Shown piece by piece: positions 1-5,970 of a stretch of DNA of 5,970 bases. A program made the translations under genes and the position numbers. The notes under the pieces are model-generated. The model was not told the DNA's origin, ran no database searches, and was given only the letters and a program-made list of their open reading frames with translations. Position 1 is the first letter of the stretch. Every line of letters begins with the position of its first letter. Location of the stretch: positions 1 through 5,970 of the forward strand of contig JAGRHM010000255.1 of NCBI GenBank assembly GCA_020445005.1, written 5' to 3'. The stretch comes from Candidatus Competibacteraceae bacterium (lineage in GTDB: Bacteria; Pseudomonadota; Gammaproteobacteria; Competibacterales; Competibacteraceae).

Positions 1-1116
<1,116 letters not shown>

Positions 1117-1124
1117 GAAACTGA

Positions 1125-1134
1125 CTCCATCCTT
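1125..1134 (-). promoter_or_regulatory. Ribosome binding site of amgK
   Basis: Read on the minus strand this is AAGGATGGAG, with the GGAG part ending 8 bases before the GTG codon at 1116. It decides the start of amgK: no comparable purine-rich element precedes the upstream in-frame ATG codons at 1266 and 1251. Confidence 0.7.
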
Positions 1135-1136
1135 TA

Positions 1137-1164
1137 AGATATCGGGTATCAGGTATCGGGTGTC
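1137..1164 (+). repeat. Heptanucleotide repeat array A (four units, consensus RGGTRTC)
   Basis: Four contiguous 7-bp units match RGGTRTC. The second and third (GGGTATC, AGGTATC) fit exactly, the first differs at one base (AGATATC) and the fourth is GGGTGTC. A weaker fifth unit (CTGTTTC) may follow at 1165-1171. The same unit appears on the opposite strand at 1221-1248. Degenerate 7-bp arrays of this kind are found as short dispersed intergenic repeats in some bacteria; that comparison is from memory and the origin and function here are unknown. Confidence 0.7.
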
Positions 1165-1195
1165 CTGTTTCCGCCAAAATCTGGAATCTGTCCAT

Positions 1196-1211
1196 GGTTT
1201 CACGTGAAACA
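1196..1211 (+). other. parS: parS-like ParB-binding site 1
   Basis: The 16-mer GGTTTCACGTGAAACA matches the bacterial centromere consensus TGTTTCACGTGAAACA at 15 of 16 positions; only the first base differs. The inner 14 bases GTTTCACGTGAAAC form a perfect palindrome. parS sites load the CTP-dependent clamp ParB, which spreads along DNA, recruits SMC and is moved by ParA. The site lies between amgK and lptD, 80 bases upstream of the amgK start and 71 upstream of the lptD start, flanked by two inverted repeat arrays. ParB spreading from here could lower transcription of either gene, but that is inference. Two further copies in this window make a chance match unlikely. Confidence 0.88.
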
Positions 1212-1220
1212 TGAATTCGT

Positions 1221-1248
1221 GCAACCTGGAGCCTGGAACCTGATACCT
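1221..1248 (-). repeat. Heptanucleotide repeat array B (four units, inverted relative to array A)
   Basis: On the minus strand four contiguous 7-bp units read AGGTATC, then AGGTTCC, AGGCTCC and AGGTTGC, sharing AGGYWBC. They are the same family as the units at 1137-1164 but inverted. A perfect 10-bp complement, GGTATCAGGT at 1145-1154 and ACCTGATACC at 1238-1247, links the two arrays, so transcripts or single strands from this region could fold into a large hairpin with the parS site in its loop. Confidence 0.7.
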
Positions 1249-1281
1249 CATACTGGATTGCAGCAAAGCTCAATCTATGCG

Positions 1282-3600
1282 ATGTTAAGGTACTTCTATC
1301 AACACGTAAAATTCTGCTCCGTGACGCCGTATTATCCAACAGTTATTATCGGCGCCCTGCTGGCCTTGTCACCACTGACCAGCGTACAGGCGCAATCTGC
1401 TAACCCATTCAATCCCTGGGCGCGCTGCGAGCCTGACGAACTTGCGTCGGATATCGTTCCCGTAACGCCGAATGCGCCGCTGCCGGACCAGGCGCCGCTC
1501 CAGGCGGATGCGGATCAGGTCGAATCTTCTCCCAGCCAATCGGTGCTGGAAGGTAACGTCAATCTCTCCCGTGGGGATCAACGGTTGCGCGCGAATCAGA
1601 TTATCCTTGAGCGTCCCGATAATCGAGCGCGGATTGAAGAGGGTTTCACCTACGGCGATCCGAATCAAGCGATCCGTGGTCAGCAGGCCGAGGTCAATTT
1701 GAATAACGAAACCGGCTGGTTCAAGGATGCGGATTATTATCTGCCAAGCCGTAACGCCCAAGGCCATGCGGATGAAGTACGGATGGATCGACGCCAGCAG
1801 CGTAGCCAGCTTGAGGACGCAACTTATTCCACCTGTCCACGCGACCAGGAATTCTGGGAGTTGCGCGCGCGCGATCTAGATCTGGATCAGGCCACAGGTC
1901 GCGGTTCAGCCACCCATCTCAGCATCGCGTTCCATGGCGCCCCATTGCTCTATTTTCCCTACCTGTCTTTTCCTATCACGGATGAACGGCAATCAGGGTT
2001 CCTATTTCCGCGTCAGGGCTATGACAGCGAGACCGGTTTCGATCTTCAGGTCCCCTATTACTGGAATATCGCGCCCAACCGCGACATGACGATTACACCA
2101 CGCCTGATGACGGCGCGTGGGCTGTTGTTGGGCGCGGAATACCGCTATCTGTATCCCAGTCACCAGGGAGAAATCGACGCTGAGTATATTCCGCACGACC
2201 GTCGCTACGATGGCGATCGTGGCTCGTTCAAGATCAGCGACCGCGCTGCGCCGTTGCCCAACTTTTATACCGATCTGGGCTATGAATACGTTTCCGACGA
2301 CGATTATCTGCGGGATCTGGACAATAATCTGGAGTTTCTAACCGTCAACTATCTGGAGCGTCATCTGGACACCCGTTATGAAGGAAATAACTGGCGCGCG
2401 CTAGCGCGCGTCCAGGGTTACCAGATTTTGACGCCGGAATTATTCGCCAATACAGGCAAACCCTATCAGCGTCTGCCACAACTGTTGTTCGATGGCGCGT
2501 GGCCAACCGGCGCGGGTGGCTTCGACTATGGACTCTACGGCGAATTCGTGCATTTCGAGCAATCCGATGTCGTCACGGGGGGGCGTCTGGATTTGTGGCC
2601 GACCGTCGGCTGGACCCTGCAAAAACCTTGGGGTTATCTCAAACCGGAGGCCGCTTTTCGTTATACCGGTTACCAGCTCGATAACACTGAGCCTCAGGCC
2701 GATGATGCGCCCTCGCGCAGTGTGCCAGTACTGAGCCTGGATAGCGGCCTGATTTTTGACCGGCCCCTGCAGGCGCACTGGCTGGGCGTCGCTGCGGGAA
2801 CGCAAACCCTTGAACCTCGACTGTTCTATCTTTATGTCCCCTATCGCAATCAGGATGACATCCCGCTGTTTGACAGCAGTCGGATGGATCGCGACCACGA
2901 CTGGTTGTTCCGCAAGAACCGCTTTACCGGCGCTGACCGGATGGGTGACGCCAATCAGTTGACTGCTGCATTGACCACTCGGATTCTTGACGACGCCAGC
3001 GGGCGCGAACGATTACGCGCCAGCATTGGCCAAATTCAGTACTTTGAGGATCGTCGGGTGACTCTGTATCCCGACACGCCGCCGGCGACTGAGGACAACT
3101 CAGGATTGATTGCCCAAGGGCAATTGAATCTATCATCCCGATGGTCGCTGCAGGGCAGCGTGCAATTGGAACCGGATAATCAGGATTTATTACGTGGCGC
3201 ATTCGATCTGCGCTATTACGCCAATCCTCGGCAATTGGTGAATCTATCCTACCTGCTGGACCGCGATCCGTCGGAACAAGCTCCGGATGCCAATGATCAA
3301 ATTCACTCGCTGGACCTGTCGCTACTCTGGCCGTTGACTTCGCAATGGCGGGTCATGGCCCGCTGGAATCAAGCCATGAATGTCAGCCGGAATCTTGAAA
3401 CTCTGGCTGGACTCGAATACGAGGATTGTTGCTGGGCCGTGCGCACGGTCGCCCGTCAGTATCGCGACAGCCCGGTGGATCCCGATGCAAAGACCGGATT
3501 TTACCTGGAGCTGGAATTGAAAGGCTTGTCCCGATTGGGCGGAGGTCTCGAAACGGTACTGCAGAGTTCCATCCTCGGCTATCAACCGATCCGCTATTAG
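1282..3600 (+). CDS. lptD: LPS-assembly outer-membrane protein LptD
   Basis: This 772-residue protein receives LPS from the periplasmic LptA bridge and, with the lipoprotein LptE as plug, inserts it into the outer leaflet. Residues 1-37 look like a signal peptide, with a hydrophobic core VIIGALLALSPL and cleavage after VQA. Next comes the OstA/LptA-like beta-jellyroll (about 73-170; VLEGNVNLSRGDQRLRA), then the C-terminal barrel. Family hallmarks are SGFLFPRQGYDSETGFDL at about 238-255, PYYWNIAPNRDMTITPR at 258-274 and RGLLLGAEYRYL at 279-290. Four cysteines sit where the E. coli disulfide network has them: Cys49 (WARC), Cys185 (STCPRD) and the adjacent pair Cys716-Cys717 (EDCCW). The chain ends in an aromatic (Tyr), as barrels usually do. 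Start choice is uncertain: the ATG at 1282 gives a plausible though somewhat long signal peptide but has only a weak ribosome binding site. An upstream GTG at 1204 would place parS and repeat sequence in the protein and is disfavoured. A GTG at 1321 is another option. It leads the lptD-surA-rsmA cluster. Confidence 0.95.
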   Translation: MLRYFYQHVKFCSVTPYYPTVIIGALLALSPLTSVQAQSANPFNPWARCEPDELASDIVPVTPNAPLPDQAPLQADADQVESSPSQSVLEGNVNLSRGDQRLRANQIILERPDNRARIEEGFTYGDPNQAIRGQQAEVNLNNETGWFKDADYYLPSRNAQGHADEVRMDRRQQRSQLEDATYSTCPRDQEFWELRARDLDLDQATGRGSATHLSIAFHGAPLLYFPYLSFPITDERQSGFLFPRQGYDSETGFDLQVPYYWNIAPNRDMTITPRLMTARGLLLGAEYRYLYPSHQGEIDAEYIPHDRRYDGDRGSFKISDRAAPLPNFYTDLGYEYVSDDDYLRDLDNNLEFLTVNYLERHLDTRYEGNNWRALARVQGYQILTPELFANTGKPYQRLPQLLFDGAWPTGAGGFDYGLYGEFVHFEQSDVVTGGRLDLWPTVGWTLQKPWGYLKPEAAFRYTGYQLDNTEPQADDAPSRSVPVLSLDSGLIFDRPLQAHWLGVAAGTQTLEPRLFYLYVPYRNQDDIPLFDSSRMDRDHDWLFRKNRFTGADRMGDANQLTAALTTRILDDASGRERLRASIGQIQYFEDRRVTLYPDTPPATEDNSGLIAQGQLNLSSRWSLQGSVQLEPDNQDLLRGAFDLRYYANPRQLVNLSYLLDRDPSEQAPDANDQIHSLDLSLLWPLTSQWRVMARWNQAMNVSRNLETLAGLEYEDCCWAVRTVARQYRDSPVDPDAKTGFYLELELKGLSRLGGGLETVLQSSILGYQPIRY

Positions 3601-3606
3601 CCTCTA

Positions 3607-4692
3607 ATGTTGATGACCCGCATGAAAAAATTGCTTTTTCCCCTATTACTGAGCTTGCCCTTATGCACCCTGCCCGTTTCCGGCTATACGCAATTAGTCT
3701 TTGGCCCAGGTCCGGAAGAGAGCGCAAGCACCTTGGATGCTATCGTGGCGGTAGTCAACGACGATGTCATCACCCGCAAGGAGTTGGAGGCCGCTATGGT
3801 GCGGGTCGAACGCCAGATGCGCCAGAACAAGGTGCCGATTCCTTCCCAGGCTGATTTGGAAAATCAGGTGCTGGAACGCCTGATCCTGTCCCAACTGGAA
3901 TTGCGCACTGCCGAACGCAACGGAATCACGGTCGATGACGCCACCCTGAATGCTGCGATTGATAATCTGGCCAGCCGCAATAATATGAGTTTGACGCAGT
4001 TGCGACAAACGGTCGAAAAGGATGGCATCAGTTTCGCTAAATTTCGCGACGACGTGCGCCGGGAATTAATGAGCGCCCGATTGCGACAGAAAGTTGTGGA
4101 TAGCCAGATTCAGATTTCAGATCAGGACGTGGAGAGTGTGCAAACCCAATTGACTGGACAGACGAGTCCAGTGAGTGGCGGTGGCGGTCGTGACGCCGAA
4201 TATCGCATTGCCCAGATTCTGATCGCCGTGCCGGAAGAGGCTTCGCCGGAACAGATCGCAACCGCCAAACGCCAGGCGGAAGATGTCCTGGCGCGGCTGG
4301 GTCAGGGCGAGGATTTTGGGCGACTGGCCGCCAGCGTTTCCGCCGGTCAGCAGGCCCTGGAAGGGGGTGACCTAGGTTGGCGACGCGCTGATCAATTGCC
4401 GACCTTGTTCACCGCTGTTGTGCTTAACCTGCAGCCGGGTCAATTCAGTGAGCTGATTCGCAGCCCGAGCGGGTTTCACATCGTCAAACTTTTGGATGTG
4501 CGGGGCGGTAACGGCGCAAATCCGAATCCCCAGGTCTCAGCCAGTAATATGGATCGCGACCAGGTGCGTGAGGTGCTGTTTCGGCGGCGTTCCGACGAAG
4601 AGTGGGAGCAATGGCTACGTCGGTTACGTGATGAAGCTTATGTGGAAATTCGCCTGCAATCAGCGCCATCTACTGCTGCCGCAACCCCGTGA
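3607..4692 (+). CDS. surA: Periplasmic chaperone and peptidyl-prolyl isomerase SurA, single-parvulin form
   Basis: SurA escorts unfolded outer-membrane proteins, LptD among them, through the periplasm to the BAM complex. The product has up to 361 residues: a signal peptide (MKKLLFPLLLSLPLCTLPVSG from residue 6), a SurA N-terminal chaperone domain (about 43-180, beginning LDAIVAVVNDDVITRKEL), one parvulin-type domain (about 198-300, from EYRIAQILI to GFHIVKLLDVRG) and the C-terminal SurA helix and strand (about 318-350, ending RDEAYVEIRL). E. coli SurA has about 428 residues and two parvulin domains. The retained one resembles E. coli P1 (QQALEGGDLGW against QQALNGGQMGW, and similar endings before the RG). 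A glycine-rich linker SGGGG lies at 190-194. Starts at 3607, 3613 and 3622 are all possible, none with a strong ribosome binding site; the last gives the most typical signal peptide. It lies 6 bases after lptD and overlaps rsmA by 4 bases. Confidence 0.93.
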   Translation: MLMTRMKKLLFPLLLSLPLCTLPVSGYTQLVFGPGPEESASTLDAIVAVVNDDVITRKELEAAMVRVERQMRQNKVPIPSQADLENQVLERLILSQLELRTAERNGITVDDATLNAAIDNLASRNNMSLTQLRQTVEKDGISFAKFRDDVRRELMSARLRQKVVDSQIQISDQDVESVQTQLTGQTSPVSGGGGRDAEYRIAQILIAVPEEASPEQIATAKRQAEDVLARLGQGEDFGRLAASVSAGQQALEGGDLGWRRADQLPTLFTAVVLNLQPGQFSELIRSPSGFHIVKLLDVRGGNGANPNPQVSASNMDRDQVREVLFRRRSDEEWEQWLRRLRDEAYVEIRLQSAPSTAAATP

Positions 4693-5483
4693 GCGTGACC
4701 TTCCGGCATTCGCCGCGCAAACGCTTTGGGCAACATTTTCTGCATGATCCCGACATCATCGCACGCATTATTGCAGCGATTCATCCCAAACCTGGCGAAC
4801 GCCTGGTGGAAATTGGTCCTGGTCTGGGCGCGCTGACTCGACCGTTATTGCAGGCGGTTGATGAACTGGATGTCGTGGAACTGGACCGCGATCTGCTGGA
4901 CCCCCTGCGATCGCGCTGCGCTGGCTTGGGAATGCTGCGCATCCATCAGGCCGACGCCCTGGAATTCAATTTCGCTGCGCTGCGCGGTCAAGGTACTCGA
5001 TTGCGCGTTGCCGGTAACCTGCCTTACAACATCTCCACGCCGCTGCTGTTCCATTTACTGACGCAAGCTGAACATCTCTATGATTTGCACTTTATGTTGC
5101 AGCAGGAAGTCGTGGAGCGCATGGCGGCGAATCCAGGCGATCCGGCTTATGGCCGATTGTCAGTGATGTTGCAATACCGTTGTCGAGTGGAATTCCTATT
5201 CATGGTCGGACCAGAGGCATTTCGTCCGCTGCCCAGGGTTCGTTCAGCCGTCGTTCGTCTGGTTCCACGTGAAACACTGCCGGTTGTCGTGCAGGACGAG
5301 CGACTTTTTGCTGAAGTCGTGCGTCAAGCCTTTTCTCAGCGGCGAAAAACTCTACGCAACAGCCTTGCTGTTTTGCTGGACGCTGCGCATATTGAAGCCG
5401 CCGGCGTCGATCCAAGCGCCCGCCCCGAGACCCTCGATCTGGCAGCGTTCGCAGCGTTAAGCAATGCCATGCTTGCTTCATAA
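4689..5483 (+). CDS. rsmA: 16S rRNA (adenine1518-N6/adenine1519-N6)-dimethyltransferase RsmA (KsgA)
   Basis: This 264-residue S-adenosylmethionine-dependent enzyme dimethylates two adjacent adenines in the 3'-terminal hairpin of 16S rRNA during late 30S assembly; loss of the enzyme gives kasugamycin resistance. Motifs are complete: the N-terminal PRKRFGQHFLHD (9-20), the SAM-binding loop VEIGPGLGALT (40-50), the acidic VVELD (62-66), QADAL (87-91) and the catalytic NLPYNIS (110-116). The family-typical FRPLPRVRSAVVRL (178-191) follows, so length and domain order are normal. The GTG start overlaps the surA stop in a GTGA arrangement and lacks a clear ribosome binding site, which points to translational coupling. 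A second GTG two codons later is an alternative. Codons 192-196 (VPRET) contain a parS-like site. Unlike in E. coli, pdxA is not found between surA and rsmA, and apaG/apaH do not follow. Confidence 0.97.
   Translation: MSVTFRHSPRKRFGQHFLHDPDIIARIIAAIHPKPGERLVEIGPGLGALTRPLLQAVDELDVVELDRDLLDPLRSRCAGLGMLRIHQADALEFNFAALRGQGTRLRVAGNLPYNISTPLLFHLLTQAEHLYDLHFMLQQEVVERMAANPGDPAYGRLSVMLQYRCRVEFLFMVGPEAFRPLPRVRSAVVRLVPRETLPVVVQDERLFAEVVRQAFSQRRKTLRNSLAVLLDAAHIEAAGVDPSARPETLDLAAFAALSNAMLAS
5261..5276 (+). other. parS: parS-like ParB-binding site 2, inside rsmA
   Basis: GGTTCCACGTGAAACA matches the consensus TGTTNCACGTGNAACA at every position except the first. It lies wholly inside the rsmA reading frame, covering the codons for Val-Pro-Arg-Glu-Thr (residues 192-196). 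This is a rather variable stretch of RsmA after the conserved SAVVRL, so the protein could tolerate the site. It is 236 bases from site 3. Confidence 0.82.
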
Positions 5484-5496
5484 CGATTATTGACCT

Positions 5497-5512
5497 GGTT
5501 TCACGTGGAACA
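5497..5512 (+). other. parS: parS-like ParB-binding site 3, just downstream of rsmA
   Basis: GGTTTCACGTGGAACA, or TGTTCCACGTGAAACC on the minus strand, matches the parS consensus at 15 of 16 positions. It begins 14 bases after the rsmA stop codon. Like the other two sites it has GG rather than TG at the left end in the plus-strand reading. It pairs closely with site 2, consistent with a clustered ParB-loading zone. Confidence 0.85.
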
Positions 5513-5770
5513 CTACGCAGAAGCATTGGTTCCTGATGCGAATGCTGTAGGCATTTCAATCGGCCGTGACGATTCGCCACACCACCGGTTCTAGGCCGAT
5601 CCCCACCACGGCGAACAACAGGCGCAGGTCAGAAAGGCCATTTTGACCAGCAATTCATTGGTCCAGCTAGCCCCGATTGGACAGCACCGGCAAATATTGT
5701 TCGATTTCCGCGGCAACGCGCCCCGTTCACAATGGACAGCTTCTAACGCAATGCTCCCCGTCTATTTGAC

Positions 5771-5797
5771 TCTCACGCCTTTGTGTGAGATTTTTTT
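5771..5797 (+). terminator. Rho-independent terminator, modest stem
   Basis: TCTCAC at 5771-5776 pairs perfectly with GTGAGA at 5785-5790 around an 8-base loop, and seven T residues follow at 5791-5797. The stem is only 6 bp and half AT, so it is a weak to moderate terminator. The T run is on the plus strand only. It lies 287 bases past rsmA and would end the lptD-surA-rsmA transcript, or separate it from the reading frame at 5841. Confidence 0.55.
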
Positions 5798-5840
5798 CAA
5801 TGCAACCGTGCCCTCTCCACCACACACAAAAGACTCCCTA

Positions 5841-5970
5841 ATGTACAGATTTGCCGTCGAAGTCCGATTCGACCCTCAAGGCACCGACATTAACCTCCTC
5901 GCCCTGCGCCACTACCTAGTAAACGACCCTGCAGCAAGCTGCGGCGTATTAAAAGACGATACTACGCAGC
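5841..5970 (+). CDS. Unrecognised protein, N-terminal part only (possible gene)
   Basis: An ATG frame stays open for 43 codons to the right edge. It begins MYRFAVEVRFDPQG and continues with a helix-like INLLALRHYLVNDPAASCGV segment. The opening reads like a beta strand followed by a turn, as in small alpha/beta domains, but I recognise no family and assign no function. There is no clear ribosome binding site; the upstream AAAAGACTCCCTA is poor. In favour of a real gene are its position 43 bases after a terminator and a plausible amino-acid composition. Against are the short visible length, since 43 stop-free codons can arise by chance, and the weak translation signal. Codon use (CTA, GTA, TTA, ACT) is more AT-rich in places than in the neighbouring genes. 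Confidence 0.4.
   Translation, partial: MYRFAVEVRFDPQGTDINLLALRHYLVNDPAASCGVLKDDTTQ

Larger units (their letters stand above)
5484..5840. other. Intergenic stretch without a convincing gene
   Basis: The 357 bases between rsmA and the next reading frame hold parS site 3 and a terminator-like hairpin near 5771. No long open frame with a family signature is present. One minus-strand frame (5556-5726) reads protein-like for about 30 codons, ending GLEPVVWRIVTAD, but contains two in-frame stops (at 5655-5657 and 5667-5669) and no start, so at best it is a decayed gene remnant. No tRNA, no recognisable small RNA and no insertion-sequence ends were seen. Confidence 0.6.

Noticed and set aside
1117..1266. 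N-terminal extension of amgK by 50 codons to an ATG at 1266
   Set aside because: The extension is translated from the heptad repeats and the parS site (it reads FHVKP across parS), lacks a ribosome binding site, and lies before the point where family similarity begins.
1204..1281. Upstream GTG start for lptD at 1204
   Set aside because: It would put the parS site and array B into the protein and bury the signal peptide behind 26 extra residues.
1369..1767. Minus-strand open frame of 132 codons antisense to lptD, and similar antisense frames at 2440-2898 and 3383-3727
   Set aside because: They lie opposite confidently identified genes and show no recognisable domains or translation signals.
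1873..1882. Palindrome GATCTAGATC in lptD
   Set aside because: It is short and explained by Asp-Leu-Asp-Leu codons; there is no sign of an operator function inside the gene.
3426..3854. Plus-strand open frame of 142 codons spanning the lptD-surA junction
   Set aside because: It is an out-of-frame reading through two well-supported genes and has no family signature.
5541..5555. Small hairpin AATGC-TGTAG-GCATT after rsmA
   Set aside because: The stem is only 5 bp and no T run follows, so it does not qualify as a terminator.
5200..5580. Minus-strand open frame of 126 codons antisense to the end of rsmA
   Set aside because: It is opposite a confidently identified gene, is Arg-rich as expected of a shadow frame, and shows no family motif.

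Overview
The window carries chromosomal housekeeping genes of a Gram-negative bacterium, most likely a gammaproteobacterium. The support is an LptD outer-membrane LPS assembly protein, the periplasmic chaperone SurA, and the AmgK/MurU peptidoglycan-recycling pair placed next to lptD, an arrangement I recall from pseudomonads and relatives. Base composition looks moderately GC-rich and even across the genes, with no transposase, integrase, phage gene or CRISPR array visible. The exact lineage cannot be fixed from the sequence alone.

Layout: positions 1-1116 hold a leftward pair, murU (only its first 37 codons, running off the left edge) preceded by amgK, joined by an ATGA overlap. Positions 1117-1281 are a divergent intergenic region with an unusual architecture: a parS-like 16-mer (1196-1211) lies between two four-unit arrays of a 7-bp repeat in opposite orientation (1137-1164 and 1221-1248). 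Positions 1282-5483 hold a tight rightward cluster lptD - surA - rsmA (ksgA), with a 6-bp gap and then a GTGA overlap. Genes such as pdxA, apaG and apaH, which accompany this cluster in Escherichia coli, are absent. Positions 5484-5840 contain no convincing gene: there is a parS-like site just after rsmA, possible decayed coding sequence on the minus strand, and a small Rho-independent terminator. From 5841 an unrecognised rightward reading frame runs off the right edge.

The genes share an envelope theme. AmgK and MurU recycle N-acetylmuramic acid into UDP-MurNAc for peptidoglycan, LptD inserts LPS into the outer membrane, and SurA chaperones outer-membrane barrels including LptD. RsmA is a 16S rRNA dimethyltransferase that commonly travels with surA.

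The most notable signal is not a gene. Three near-consensus parS centromere sites (ParB-binding palindromes built on TTYCACGTGRAA) occur within 4.3 kb: one between amgK and lptD, one inside the rsmA coding sequence, and one immediately downstream of rsmA. This suggests the window lies in the chromosome-segregation (ParB-loading) zone, which in most bacteria is close to the replication origin. A second notable point is that SurA is short, with a single parvulin domain that resembles the first (P1) domain of the E. coli protein rather than the catalytically active second one.
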